A DNA stretch of 64,000 bases from Adineta vaga (Eukaryota; Rotifera), in assembly GCA_021613535.1 (NCBI GenBank), contig CP075497.1:4712001-4776000 (forward strand), given 5' to 3'. Each line of letters opens with the position of its first letter. Positions within the stretch are counted from its first letter, which is position 1. Below the pieces are notes generated by a model. It was not told where the DNA came from, searched no databases, and worked only from the letters and a program-made list of their open reading frames with translations. Below are positions 48,890 through 62,486 of this stretch, piece after piece. Made by a program: the position numbers and the translations under genes.

Positions 48890-49796
48890 ATGCAAAGTAT
48901 TAAATGCGTTATAGTCGGTGACGGTACTGTTGGTAAGATAAGAATGAATTACGTTTGCATTTATAATTTTCATCGATTGAATAGGAAAGACATGTATGTT
49001 AATAACATATGCATCAAATAAATTTCCAACAGCTTACGTTCCAACGGTAAGTTTTCTCTTTCAAAACTTTACATATGAATTAGTGATGAAAGAAAACAAA
49101 ACGATTTCTATAGGTATTTGATAATTATGCTGTTACAGTTAATATTGATGGACACCCTCATTCATTAGGTTTATTTGATACAGCTGGTAATGATTTCTTT
49201 TCAAAGATTTTATGTATGATTGACAAATTTGTTCTTTGGTTTTTGTGTCTAGGTCAAGAAGAATTTGATCGTCTTCGTCCATTGAGTTATAATTCAACCG
49301 ATATTGTTTTAATATGTTTCAGTGTTGTATCACCATCATCATTTGGAAATGTTCGCGAAAAAGTTTGTTAAATCTATTTCTATCAAAATCACCGCAAATT
49401 AGTAATATATTTTCTTTTCATCTTTCTAGTGGGCACCTGAAATATCACATTATTGTCCAAAGACACCATTTTTACTTGTTGGAACACAAATTGATTTACG
49501 AGATGATGCAGCAACGATTGCTAAACTACAAAAATCAAATGAAAAACCCATTACACAGAAACAAGGTCAAAAATTAGCGCAAACTATCAAAGCTGTACAG
49601 TATGTTGAATGTAGTGCTCGTACTCAAGTGAGTTTAATGTTTAGATTTTGATCATTAAAAACAAAAGAGACATTTTTCTTTGATTTTGATTTTATAGCAA
49701 GGATTAAAAAGTGTCTTTGACGAAGCAATTTTGACTACTATAAAAAAGAAAAAGCAAGGTAATACACCAACTGAACGCAAATGTTTCATACTGTGA
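48890..49796 (+). CDS. Diverged CDC42-like Rho GTPase (tandem paralogue)
   Basis: Small GTPase of the Rho family, 194 residues in six exons: 48890-48932, 48985-49046, 49114-49186, 49253-49362, 49430-49627 and 49698-49796. P-loop GDGTVGKTC, effector loop AYVPTVFDNYAV, switch [22 protein letters not shown] (catalytic Gln61 kept), TQIDLRDD and ECSART guanine-binding motifs. A polybasic tail (KKKKQGN) and CaaX box CFIL predict prenylation and membrane binding. It differs from canonical CDC42 at Ala13 (Thr here), in the strand after the effector loop (NIDGHPHS for MIGGEPYT), in switch II and in the insert helix. All five introns fall at the same codons and phases as in the CDC42 gene 320 bases downstream, so the two arose by tandem duplication. 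Whether effector choice has changed cannot be told. Confidence 0.93.
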
Positions 49797-50113
49797 TATT
49801 TCTTTTTTTTTATAAAACACTTTGATATTTTTTGTATTCATATACGATTTATGAACAATTTTTGTTAATTTTTTATATGTCAATAAACAATGATCACGCG
49901 TAATATAAAACACGACAGAGGTCACTAATCAACGAATATTCATTTCTTTTTTTTTTCTAATTGGTTCTTCATTGACATCCATTTTTCTTAATGTTTATCT
50001 ACGTGTATTTATTTATTTACTTTACTCAACTTAAGCTCACATCGAACTAACGTCGTCATTATTCTTCTAACTTTGTTAGATAATTTTACGAATAAATTAT
50101 CAGATTATTGACA

Positions 50114-50974
<861 letters not shown>

Positions 50975-51350
50975 ATGAACAATCGATTGTGCTAAATGAA
51001 AAAATACCGCATAAAACTCCTTTTTTACATTCTTATCCGAATTAACCATTTTTTGTCTTATCTATTAGTGGTACGTTTTACATTTTTTTGTCGAAGTATT
51101 ATATATATATATATATGAATGTTGTCGTGAAGAATCTATTATTTGCTATAGATTTATGTGTTTTTTGCTGTATAATAATCTCATCTATTATCATGCGTGT
51201 TCCATTCTATATGTTTTTTTAAAATAATTTGTATAACAATATATATATATGTAATTCTTGCGTTCCTTTTTTTCAACTTTAATAATATAATGATTATAAA
51301 AAAAAGAGAGAAAATAGAAATGTTTGTTTTTTGTTTGGAATGTGAAGGAA
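50975..51350. other. Convergent 3' flanks
   Basis: Spacer between CDC42 and the inhibitor gene, with (TA)n at about 51099-51116 and 51240-51250. No gene seen. Confidence 0.5.
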
Positions 51351-51598
51351 CTAACCAGTACGAGGTGCACGAATGATTTTGTTGTTATCATCAACGAATA
51401 AACGAACACGATCGAGACGATAATCACGAGTACATGGTGATCCATCTTGTTTAATTTCAACATTAAAACCTGATTGAATAGAATAGATCATTTTGAATTT
51501 CAATGATTGTTTTATATACCTTCAGTAGTTAATTGACTTTCAACTTCACCAGCATCTTTACCAACAAATTCCGGCCAAGATTTATTTTCATTCGACAT
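51351..51598 (-). CDS. Serine protease inhibitor, potato inhibitor I (I13, eglin-like) type
   Basis: Small canonical inhibitor of subtilisin/trypsin-like proteases, 65 residues. Two exons, 51520-51598 and 51351-51469, joined at TTEG-FNVEI. It begins MSNENKSWPEFVGKDAGEVE, the family SWPELVG opening. The inhibitory loop and following strand are GSPCTRDYRLDRVRLFVDDN, and the C-terminus is IIRAPRTG, the usual ...P..G end. Aligned to eglin c (SPVTLDLRYNRVRVF) the P1 residue is Arg and P1' is Asp, predicting a trypsin-like target. There is no signal peptide, so a cytosolic or intracellular-granule role is possible. The family is common in plants, bacteria and some invertebrates. Confidence 0.88.
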
Positions 51599-52109
51599 GA
51601 TTGTATTCTATCACTTTCACGTATGATATTAATGAAGACTACATAGAATCGATCTTTCTATTTATACCATATCGATGCAAGTCGATATTTATCTATTGTG
51701 GGTGTGTGTTTTTTCTTCAAATCATTCTTTGGATACATGATAATCTAAGTAAAACAAAAGCTTGTTTGATAAAATTGATTTGATGATGAATAACAGTTGT
51801 GTGTATTTTGATTCATAAAATGACTTATTCTTATTCATGAATGATGATGTTAGTATGTTGGTAGGCACAGGTGTTCCTGAAGATAACTAATCTTCGAAAA
51901 CATTTTGTTTTTTGAAATCAAAATCAATTGATCTTATCGCTCGATTTGACTTGAGTCATATAAATAAATACAGATGTGATAGATCATGTTAATTCAGTTG
52001 TTATTTACAAATTAAGATGAAATATCAATTGACTATGTACTCAAACTTTTCTATTTCCTAAAACATACTTCATTTTATTTGAAATAAAAACAAAATAGAG
52101 ATATTGTTT
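51599..52109. other. Intergenic spacer
   Basis: Promoter side of the inhibitor gene and 3' flank of GCAT; the open frame at 51601-51783 looks like chance. Confidence 0.5.
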
Positions 52110-53721
52110 TTATTTGATCACTTTAAGTTGTCGACCAACTTGAGCAAATGCATCGATACATCGTTTTAAATCATCTTTTGAATGAGCAGCTGATACTTGT
52201 ACACGAATACGAGCACGATCTTTCGGTACCTATGCATCAAAATATAACAGCAAGTTTCCCTTATATAAAACTTTCATGAGATTATTTACCACTGGATAAC
52301 TAAATCCAATGACATAAATATTTCGTTTAAGCATTTCTTCAGCAAATTGACTGGCTAATCGAGCATCACCAAGCATAACTGGACAAATAGGATGTGCATC
52401 ACCCAAGATCTATGAAAATGTTATATATAGATGAATCTTAAACTAATGAAATTTTATTAATCAATACTTTAAAGCCTAATTGTTGCATTTCTTCACGAAA
52501 ATATTTCGCATTTTCAAGAACTCGTCCTGGTAAATTTGTATCATTTTCAATTAAATCAATTGCTTTCATTGCACTTGCAACAATAGCTCTATGAATATAA
52601 GAAAATCAGTCAGATCAAATTGGTCATTTTTCATTATACGAACGGTGGTAATGTATTAGAAAAAAGATATGGTCTTGAACGTTGTCGTAATAAATCAATA
52701 AGTGCTTTTGGTCCTGTTGTATAACCACCAGCTGCTCCACCAAGTGCTTTTCCAAGTGTCGAATTGATAATATCAATTTTTCCAATCATTCCAAAATGTT
52801 CTTCAGTACCACGACCTGTTGGTCCAAAGAATCTATTTTTGTTTCATAAAACAAAACATCTATATGTATGAAACTTGTCTCTACAAATATATCATTACCC
52901 TGTTGCATGACATTCATCAACAAAAACTAATGCTTTATATTGATCTGCTAAACGGCAAATTTCTGGTAATGGTGCAATTGTTCCATCCATTGAAAAGACT
53001 CCATCTGTAGCGATTAATCGAATTATATTCTCATTTTTATCATTAAAACTTTCTTTTAATTTTGCTTCCAAATCAGCTACATCTTTATGTTTATAACGTA
53101 ATCGTTTTGCCTTACATAAACGTATACCATCGATAATTGATGCATGATTCAACTCATCCTAGATAGAATCATCAATAAAGAAAGAATTTCAACATAATAC
53201 TTACACTGATAATATAATCTTGTTCTTTTAGTAATGTTTCGAATATGCCTGCATTTGCATCAAAACAAGATATATATAGTATAGCATCTTCTCGTTGATG
53301 AAATTTAGCAATTCGTTGTTCAACTATAAATTATCGAAATAAAAAAGCTTTGATTTCATTCGAAAAATATCATTGTTTTACGTTGTTTATGTATGGTTTG
53401 TGTTCCACATATGAATCGTACGGAACTAAGACCAGCTCCATAGTCATCAATAGCTTTTTTCGATGCTTTAATAATATCTGCATTATTGGCTAAACCCAAA
53501 TAATTATTAGCACAAAAATTCAATAATTGATTCGATGAATGTTCAATTTTGATATGTGCACTCTGACTAGTGGTAATAATTCGTTCGGATTTCCATGTAC
53601 CGGCTTGTCGAATAGAATCTAATTCAGGATTTAAACGTTTCTCAATCACATTCGTTAGTGTTGATGCACATCGTTTTGACGATCGTCGAACAGTAGAGAG
53701 AAGAAATCGTGTGCGAAACAT
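52110..53721 (-). CDS. GCAT: Glycine C-acetyltransferase (2-amino-3-ketobutyrate CoA ligase), mitochondrial
   Basis: PLP enzyme of threonine breakdown: 2-amino-3-oxobutanoate + CoA to glycine + acetyl-CoA. Seven exons: 53382-53721, 53205-53323, 52899-53158, 52644-52832, 52468-52588, 52290-52409 and 52110-52229; 422 residues. The N-terminus ([20 protein letters not shown]) is a basic amphipathic mitochondrial presequence. Family marks: [94 protein letters not shown], and [16 protein letters not shown], whose Lys should form the PLP Schiff base. All residues expected for activity are present. It starts only 141 bases downstream of the Ly6-like gene's stop, same strand. Confidence 0.95.
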
Positions 53722-53861
53722 GTTCGATGTTTGTCTCGTTTGTCTTTGATTTCACTTTTTTTTGACGATTTCAAATCTGAACTTAAAAGTGTTTATTTAA
53801 CCGAATGTATATTTATTTAGCATAAAAGATAAACAGAACGTCGACACTCCTTTTTTTCTTT

Positions 53862-54297
53862 TCAGTTACAATTATCAAGGGAACAGAATGTAATACAATC
53901 AAGACTATTTATGCTCTTTATGCATCCACTCATTTGTTCTCCAATGATTTCTTTCATTGCTTCGTATGTCTCCATATCTTTTGAAATACAATCACGTTCT
54001 ATTCCAACTTCACTACCTAAATACATATGTACAAGATAGAAAATGTTTTCTGTCGAAATCATTCAATACCTTTACGATCAAACCATGTAAAGCATAGGCT
54101 TTTGTCATCTTCACAAGTACGAATTTCGATATTGTTCCCTATTAAACAATCACGATTATCTTTTTGACATACTCTGCATTGAAGACTATTATCTAGGATC
54201 ATCTTGAAAATGAGATTATCTTTCGAAAAATTTGAAACTTACTCAAATAGAATGAACAGATAAAACAAACGATTTGAAAAACAAAATATTGCTTCAT
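53862..54297 (-). CDS. Secreted Ly6/uPAR (three-finger) cysteine-rich protein
   Basis: Three exons, 54243-54297, 54070-54192 and 53862-54016, give 110 residues. A signal peptide (MKQYFVFQIVCFICSFYL) is followed by one LU domain: LQCRVCQKDNRDCL..., RTCEDDKSLCFTWFDRKG, ERDCISKD, a central Cys, and ending FCSLDNCN at the very C-terminus. The CxxC start and terminal C-x3-DNCN are diagnostic of the Ly6/uPAR fold. There is no hydrophobic GPI-anchor tail after DNCN, so it is predicted to be soluble and secreted. Ligand unknown; many soluble Ly6 proteins modulate receptors or channels. In exon 2 the second AG (CCTAG) is used because the earlier one runs into a stop. Confidence 0.8.
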
Positions 54298-55264
54298 TAT
54301 CATTGTTAGAGAGTAGACTTTTAGATAATATGAATAAGAATGTTGATGAGTTCGTGACTTTTTATCTTTAATTAGAAAACTATTTCTTCTAGTTTCAGAC
54401 GATGAGAAAATAAATTATGTCTCCAGATGCCGAACAACCGAGGAAAAAAACTAATAATCTCTTTTCTTGTTGTGATAGATGAGAGTATGAAGAAAAATAC
54501 TTGAGATCTAAGAATAAATTGATATATTCCATAACATTCAATGATTGACATTGATTCATCTGACATCGATTGAAAAAGAAGAAGAAGAAGAAGAAGACGA
54601 CGACGACGACGAGTTGTTCTTTCAATTATTCGACATATTTAGTTGTTTTCATGTTTTGGTCACTAACCCGAAACTAATCTGAAAAAAACGTGTGGGTTAA
54701 TCGGTTCTTGAGTGTCTATTAAGGAATTCTATCATGATGTTATTGTTGTTTAAAATGTCAAAATATCGATTAGATATTAACAAGAAAACACAAAGTTTTC
54801 CACATAGTTAATGATTGAGATAAATCTTCATCTTTTCCATGATTTGACAAGATTATTCCATCGAAAAAAGATTTCATCTTTCGTAGAAAAAACTATTACT
54901 AAGAAGAAACCATTGTGTAAATAATTACTTTCTACATCAGTAACAGAATCAATATAAATTTACTTATCCAGATTAGAAATATTTCTAATGAAACAATTTC
55001 TCAATAAGAAATATCAAAAAGAATTGATGTATATATGCATGTAATCTATACAAAAATCTGTTCTGTTTTATTCGTTTTTTTTGTCGCACACAGGCAAAAG
55101 AAGAAAAAAGATTTTTCGAATGAGAAAAATGAGAACAAAACGAAAAAAAAATATATGTATAGAAGAGAAACAATGATGAAAGATAAGTAATATTATTGTT
55201 ACACTTCTCTAAAAAATGAAAATAGAAATTTAGTATTCAATGAATTTTTTATGATAGAATTATC
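54298..55264. other. Intergenic with GAA/GAC repeat
   Basis: About 1 kb, with a (GAA)n/(GAC)n microsatellite at about 54578-54612. If the final RhoGEF codons are spliced at the donor-like C-GTAAG near 55266, a last exon could lie here; none is recognisable. Confidence 0.4.
54578..54612. repeat. (GAA)n/(GAC)n compound microsatellite
   Basis: GAA units turn into GAC units by one base change per unit. Confidence 0.9.
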
Positions 55265-58200
55265 TTACGTTGCATCGAGTGTAGTATTTAGTAATAGATG
55301 ACTTCGAATATCAAATAATTTTCTTGCTGTAACAGGATCTTTTCGATAATCGATGATATTTGTTGGCGTATTATTGTCTAATTTCGTTGCAATCTGTTGA
55401 CTGGATGTCGATTGAATAGAATTTGTCGAAGATATTGTTTGATTATCTGACTGTAGATTATTATTAGATGTCATTCGAATATCATCATCATTATCATCTG
55501 ATAAATCAACACGTGCTTCTGTTGAATCAATTTCATCATCATCAGGATTATGAATAGTCGAATGAATATTTGAATTATTATTAAGAACAATTTCATTTTG
55601 ATCACCCAAAAGAAGATCATCGGTACGTGTTAATTCATCAGACTGATTAAAATCATTCACCGGTATTTTATTAGTTCGTGATGATGATGTATATCTTGAT
55701 ATATTTGCATAATTATTACTTGTTTGATTATTATCATAATCACTTTCATTTCCACTACCAGCAAATGAAGATGATAGGGTATTATGTTGTTCATCAGATG
55801 ATGGCACTGTTCGTCGAATTGGAATTGGTATTGAAGAAGTATTATTAACTTTTGAAGAATCATAAACAATTGTATGTGTTGAAGATCGAAGATCATTTTC
55901 ATCAAATATTCGATGACGACGAAAAGCTGGTTGTTGATGTTGATGATGTCCAAGAGCACTTCGATGATGTGTATGTGTTTGATGACGTTTTTTTACACTC
56001 GGAAATGGTGTTCGACGTAATGATGATTCTGGTGATGATGCATGAGTATTATTTGGTGTTGTTGATTCTAGAAAGGAAAGATGATGATGAATTTAAATCA
56101 AAATTAAAAATTTATTCTTTTTAATATACCATTTGATGATGTGACTGTATTTGTACTTGATGATGATAATCTACTGACTAAATGTGGACTATTCGATTGA
56201 TCAATCATATCACTATTCATTAAATCAACTGGAATTTCTGTTAATAAGATATTTTGTCGATGTGATGATATGGGATTTGATAAATGTTCATAATCATCTG
56301 TACCAATCACAGTTGATGATGAACTTTTCCCATCAATTTCATCGAGTTCATCTGTTATATCATCAATTTTATTAGTTACCGATGGTACGAGAGCTGGTAT
56401 AGATGATGATGTTGTTGTTACTAATGATTCTTCATCAGCACTGAAGAGAAATGAACCAGTTGAACTAACACCACTCGAACTATGAACACTACGAAATGAA
56501 TTTGTATTGCTCAAGTCATTTGTTGGAATTGTTGTTGAATCATTGGTTTTAATTGGTTCATTGTTCCAAGACATTCGTTTTATAATTGCTGTTGATGGTG
56601 TTGATTTCATTGATGATGGATTGATTGATGATGAAGAAGATGATGAGGACGATGGATTTGGTACATGTGTACCTGTACCATCAGCTGTAAAATATCGACC
56701 ATAATTTTTATGATCAGTTCGAGAATTTCTTCGAGCTTGTTCCACAGTTTTAAATACATCTGATTCAATTTTTGATGAACGTCGTTCCGATTCAATAATA
56801 TTACTGATAACAGGTTCTTCTATAGATGAACTATCAAGAGATGCAACATCATGTTTAACTGCTGATAAATCTAATGATATTTCCGATGTTGATGATAGAC
56901 TAGGTAAGGATTGATGTATCGTAGGCGGAATTGAATTGGAAGTAGTTAGTGATATTGTTGATGATGATGATGTTGGATTTGAATTGATTATTGAATGATT
57001 ATGTGCATTTTGTAATTTCATTTTCGATTCTTCCATTAATAATTGAAAATTTGATTTTGTTGAACGAATATTTTCAATCCATTGTTTACTTAAATTCGTT
57101 TGAAATAAATATCCACATTCAATTAAATTATATTCAGAAAAAACGACAATAACAAATGATGCCTAAAACGAAATAATACTACATTCTTTTTTTTCACATT
57201 TATTTCTAATCACTTACAGTATTTGGTTCATTATTACTACCACGTCGATCAAATTCTCGAACATCAATACGATCAATACGTATAGGTGGTTTAAGAATTT
57301 TATTTGATGTCGCTGATGCACTACGACTCGATTGTCCATCATTAGTTATTGATGATAATGATGATGCTGTTGACGATGAAGAATTTATTGTACCACTTCG
57401 TTTAGCAGCTTTTGTTATAAGAAACATATCGGTAAATAAATAACAATAAACATCTTGACTATTTTTGGCATCTTTCATTTTCATCGGTCCTTGTTGAATA
57501 ATCTGACGACGATAGCCTCGTACAAATAATGGCATATCACGAAGAAGATCCAATCGATGAGAACATGAATCACGATTATATTCTTGGAGTATCTAATAAA
57601 AGAGATGACATTTCGAAGATATAGAGAACAAGAAGGACGATATTCTGAGTATACATACGGAAGTGATTTCAGGCGGTGCTGAAACATATTCATATGGACC
57701 AATACGATCACATATCTGACGTACACGTTCTTCTTGTTCTTGACTATGCAACTTTGAATTGACTCGATTAACAAAACTGGCCACATTTTGAATCTAAATA
57801 AATAAGTTGTCTTTTACTTTCATATATAATATCATATAGAATTCTATCTATCTATCTATATATATATATATATATATAAATATTTGTCTTCAATGTCAAA
57901 AGTTCTGATGTTTTCTTCTAATTCCTACGTATGCCGAAGCGAGAAAACATTGATATATATATATATATGTTTTTTCCTTCATCATTCAGCATAAGTCCTA
58001 CAGTGACATTAATTTCGTTACCATTTCATATAGATCATTTCGTTGTTGATTATCTTGTGTTCGTTTCTGTATTGCTTCAAGCAATAATTTATACTGTGTA
58101 AGTCTTTGTAATGGTTTAATCGTAAGATCCGGAAATGACAAACGGTTTGTAAAGTTAGCTTCAATCCACTAAATAAACAAAAAGTAATCTATCTGTATAT

Positions 58201-59550
58201 ATTGATATTTCATTTCCTTACAGTAATTAGATATTGAAAAAGATCATCTTTAGCAAGTTTTTGTTTGAAATATTCTGCACTTGTTTTTTGATCAAGTACA
58301 TAATGAAGATATGATTGAAAATAAATATCAAACTAAAAACGTAAGAGAAGATAAATCAGATGTATTGTTATTAATTATTTTGATCTTATGAGAGAATTGA
58401 GAGGGAAAATATCTCAAGACGCGTAGGTTGACACTCGCGTAGAATAAATAACAATCATCTTAATGTATGAGATGACATTCTATATGTAGCTACTGTTTTC
58501 CTTCTTTTTCATCTTGATTGGCATTTTTCATCAAAGAAATAAACACAAAAATACGCATAGTTATACGCATGAAACTTTACCTTAAGGAAACCTTGCTTTA
58601 AATGAGATGGATTCATTGCACAACCTGTTTGTTCCAGTTTGATTTTAATTGGTAATAGAATATCTTTCCAAAATGTCAAATTTGCTTTTAATACATCTTG
58701 AATATTTGAAAATAATTTATCCATATCAATATCATTGAGAAGTCCATCACGTTGAGATGATTTTAATATCATTACACTCGTCATAAATATATCAGTCATG
58801 GTTAAAATCTGACGTATATAGGAGACTTCAGTTGAAAGCATTTCATAGATTGCTTCTTGTTGAAGTTTGATCGATTCCGACATGAACTAAAGAAAATCAA
58901 GTGTTGACACCTTCATAGAAGAAGAAAAAGAACAAGATAAGAGAAGTTTTCGTCACTTTCTTGTTGATAGTTCATACAATGCACGAAGATAAATCGAGTG
59001 TAGATAGATATCAAATACGATAGATGAGAAGAGAGTTCAGGGTCTAACTTACTGATTTAGCTTGTTCATTTAAAAATGGTTGCCATTCTTTTTCTATCTT
59101 TAAATCACATTCCTCAATTTGTACATTATAATTTTGTAACTGAGCTAATTTGGGTAAACCATGTATTAACCATTCATCACATTTACGACGAACAAATGCT
59201 AAATTACTTTCGGGTCGTTCATTACTGGAATCACTAACATCCTAAAGAACAAAAAGGCAATGTCGAATATATCTTAGGAAAATTGATTTAATCATCATAA
59301 CAAGGAAAGACTTAAGTACCGGATTACTCGCTATATTTCCTGTATTAGTTCCGGAAGGGGAAGAAGATCGGTGATCATTTTGAGATGATATTGAAGTTAT
59401 TGTATGCTGTCGTAACAGTCGACTTGCTGCTCGTTGCCAACGTCTTGTAGTTGGATTTTGATGGTTGGCAGATGATGCTTCTAGTGCACGCCATAATGTA
59501 GCTGTATCATAAGTTGTGATCGAATTTGCTTTCGATAGACGTCGATTCAT
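55265..59550 (-). CDS. PLEKHG5: RhoGEF with DH-PH module (PLEKHG5/Syx-like)
   Basis: Guanine-nucleotide exchange factor for Rho GTPases. Nine exons: 59320-59550, 59053-59241, 58581-58886, 58222-58332, 58022-58168, 57659-57793, 57218-57592, 56130-57162 and 55265-56067; 1109 residues from MNRRLSKAN. The DH domain (about residues 147-345) opens AIYEMLSTEVSYIRQILTMT and includes LTIKPLQRLTQYKLLLEAI, the conserved DH helix. The PH domain (about 395-545) contains GPMKMKDAKNSQDVYCYLFT and ends KQWIENIRSTKSNFQ. The C-terminal ~550 residues are Ser/Thr/Asp-rich and disordered, closing with KLFDIRSHLLLNTTLDAT. The PLEKHG5 family assignment rests on domain order, this C-terminal motif and the Ras-binding-like domain upstream. 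The ATG at 59550 may be an internal start of a longer isoform. Confidence 0.8.
57843..57878. repeat. (TCTA)n/(TA)n microsatellite in a RhoGEF intron
   Basis: Lies in the intron 57794-58021 between DH exons; another TA run is at about 57954-57969. Confidence 0.9.
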
Positions 59551-60102
59551 GATTGACACCTCTCGTACTGTGCGACAATTGTTGATTCGTAATGATATGA
59601 CCAAATAACAAAGGATAAAAAGAGAATGGAGAAGCAGAGAAAAAGAAGAAAATGGTTAAGAGAACGACGTGAAAATCGGCTTTGTGTATATTTCTTTTTC
59701 CACTCTCGCTCGATGTTTTTACGCTTTCCATTCTGAGAGGAAAATATCGAACGTTCTTCTTCTTTTACTGTTCTGATTATGAGATAGATGTCGATAGGAC
59801 TATTAATTTTTGTTTTCGCCAGTAACCCATTATACGTCGAATAGTTACTGATAATGAGAGGGATGGAGTGCCACCATATATTTACATATAGCAAGAACGA
59901 ACGAAACAGTAATTTAATCCACAACATTATTTCATCTTATGACCGTTATTGTTATTACTCTTGTCTCACAAAAATACACATATAAACACGCATATATATA
60001 TATATATATATACTTATTCATTGTAAATAACATTTTCCTATTTTTTTCTATTAGATATTAATCGTATTCAGTAAATGATGGATTAGTTAATTGTTCACTT
60101 AC
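59551..60102. other. Spacer or intron with TA repeat
   Basis: Between the DH-PH exons and the upstream exons. Contains a (TA)n run at about 59992-60012. The frame continuing from 60103 ends at TAA 60058-60060 if the GTAAGTG donor at 60102 is not used. Confidence 0.5.
59992..60012. repeat. (TA)n microsatellite
   Basis: TA dinucleotide run. Confidence 0.9.
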
Positions 60103-62486
60103 AGAAATATAGAATGTAGTTTGTTTAGGTTTTAGTGTTCGCCAGAATGAAGCAATCGATGATGTTGATGAACTCGTATTTGATTTATAATAATTAGGTA
60201 AAGACGTTTGATGAGCTTTATCAAACATAACTTGTGAAAAAAAAACCAATTTGTTTTTTTTCTCGTTGTCTCAAACTAGCATAGACAGTAAAGAAGACTT
60301 CTTTCATCGAAAAGTATCATCTATGACTTTTTCTCTATCATTTGTTAACAGATAAGAAATTTCAGTTTTCTTTTAAAGAAAAAAAAACTATGAGTCATAT
60401 AATTTCTCGTTTTACTTTGAGTACACACCTCCGTGCACAGATTTTAATCAAAACGATTAGAATGTCGAATTAAACTTAAGGCATGAACATGCAATTCATT
60501 TATAAGCAACAATTCTCCTAAGACTCTTACAACATTTTTCTTTGTTCACGTTCATACACGCAATTACAATTGTTCATTGACAACAAGATTTAATTCTTAT
60601 GCGAAATACGATGGAGAAAATCCGTTTTCTCATTTTATGGATAATAAGGAAACTATAGTTCGCTATTTTTCTTCGTCTTATTTCCTATATAAACATACTA
60701 TAAAATAGGAATTAGCGGTCAAACTGACACATGTATATACGCACACAGAAATGTGCAGATAAAAGAACATTCCTTACTCGAGTAAAAATGCTGCCAGTAA
60801 AAAGACCGGAGCGAATTGTTTTGCTTAATTTGACATGTTGTTGTGGATTTATTGATTTGAATTCTTGATTATAATTATTATTATTGTTATTAGTTGAGAA
60901 TGTATCGTCATTTTCGGGCACCATGCATTGACTTGATAAACGTTTATTTGCTATTGATGTTGATTTTGAAGTCTGTGAAAAAGAAAAAAGAGAAATTAAA
61001 ATAAAATATTAATTAAAAACATCGTCTTTTTTTGCTTCTCTCTTAACTAAAAAAACAACAACAACAGATCTGGGTAATAATATTGAAAACAGATGAAAAT
61101 CATTAGAGATGCGTAGGTTTGTTTTTTTAATTAAGCTAGGTAATCAAAGAAATAAAAGGAAATATCATTTCGACGAACGACAATATCAAACTTTATTTAG
61201 TAGAAGACTCCAAAATCTTCTATAGAGATATCTGATCAACGAGAAGATATATTTATCGGACTTTTATATACCAAGCACAAAAACAAAAACAGATAACTCT
61301 ACAATGAGATCTGTTTATTGACAGTAAACAATTATCAAGCTTCATTCTCTGGTTAATATACAGATGTTAAAATAACATAAGCATCAAACTGAAGAAATGA
61401 TATTAAGATGAAAATTGAGACTAAACATTTTCTTCTTGTTAAACTATCATATAAAGTATAAGTGGTACTTATTATTTTTTTTCTTCGATAATAACATCAA
61501 GCAAGACGAAGAAAACAAACGAACAATATATCTGTGATATCCATCGCATATAACGATTAGATATGCTCTAGGGAATTGTCTTCTCTTTCGGTTATGATTA
61601 TAACGATGGCAAACAGGTGGGGTTTTGTCAAGTCCTGTAATTATGTTTTTTTTTCTTCATATGAAAAACAAAATACGTAATAATGATCACCAAATATCTA
61701 TCAACCATTACATACAACTGTCTACAATATTTTATTGATGATTAATTTTACTTACGGCTATTAAAATTGCTGAACCTGTTGAATTTCGTTTATCATTTCG
61801 TTCTTTTCCAACTGAAGTCTTTTCTAATGCGCGATGATTCATACGTGAACATGATGTTAAGCCATGTTCTTTTTCTAAATGAAAGAAAAATAAAAGATTT
61901 AATACATATGGATCAATATAAAAGATTTAAATTGAAATAAAATAAAGAAAGAAGAGAGAAGAAATGAGAGACCATTTTGTTTCAATTGATAGGATATTGC
62001 AGCAGATGTAGCCGATGATGGTCCGTTGACACAGATTGTCTGTTCATCTCCGCTTGAAGATAGAAAGGCTACATCGTCACAGCTGACACTTTTTTGCTTA
62101 AGCAAACAAGCTGCAACCATTGATCCAGTGATTTCTCTTGTATTGATAACATTTGGATCATCAGAGAGGCCATTTTTTCTTGTTCGTAATTGATGTTGAA
62201 CTGGTAAAACATGTAAGTCTTCATTCGATGACGATCCAGGTGGAGAATCCACTTCAGTGAGAGCACAATTCCAAACAAATGTAAATGTTGATGAAGCCGA
62301 ATTTGTTGTTGTTGTTGATGTTGGCGATGGCGAGGGTATATATGGTAAATGATCGCTACTATTTGAACAATAAGATTTTCGACGATATTTCAAAACATCG
62401 GATAATTGACGACAGATTGATAAACGACGAAGAGGTGATACGAGAGGTGGATGAGAACCAGCTGATGCTACTCCTTCGTTAGACAT
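60103..62486 (-). CDS. Alternative 5' exons of the PLEKHG5-like gene
   Basis: Exons on the minus strand: 61973-62486 (starts MSNEGVASAGSHPPLVSPLR, 171 codons, ends in phase 1), 61756-61874 (EKEHGLTSCSRMNHRALEKT...), 60778-60972 (TSKSTSIANKRLSS... to GLFTGSIFTR) and 60103-60230 (MFDKAHQTSLPNYY... SFWRTLKPKQTTFYIS). All are Ser/Thr-rich with no folded domain. The 61756 exon accepts either the MSNEG exon or the Ras-binding module upstream, both ending in phase 1. The 60778 exon ends in phase 0 while the 60103 exon has a phase-1 acceptor, so these two cannot be joined directly. The 60103 exon may therefore be an alternative first exon (ATG at 60230-60228). The exact isoforms cannot be settled by eye. 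Confidence 0.5.

Noticed and set aside
59551-60057. Open frames at 59507-59731 and 59547-59927
   Set aside because: Shadows around the first RhoGEF exon; no conserved sequence and no consistent splice joins.
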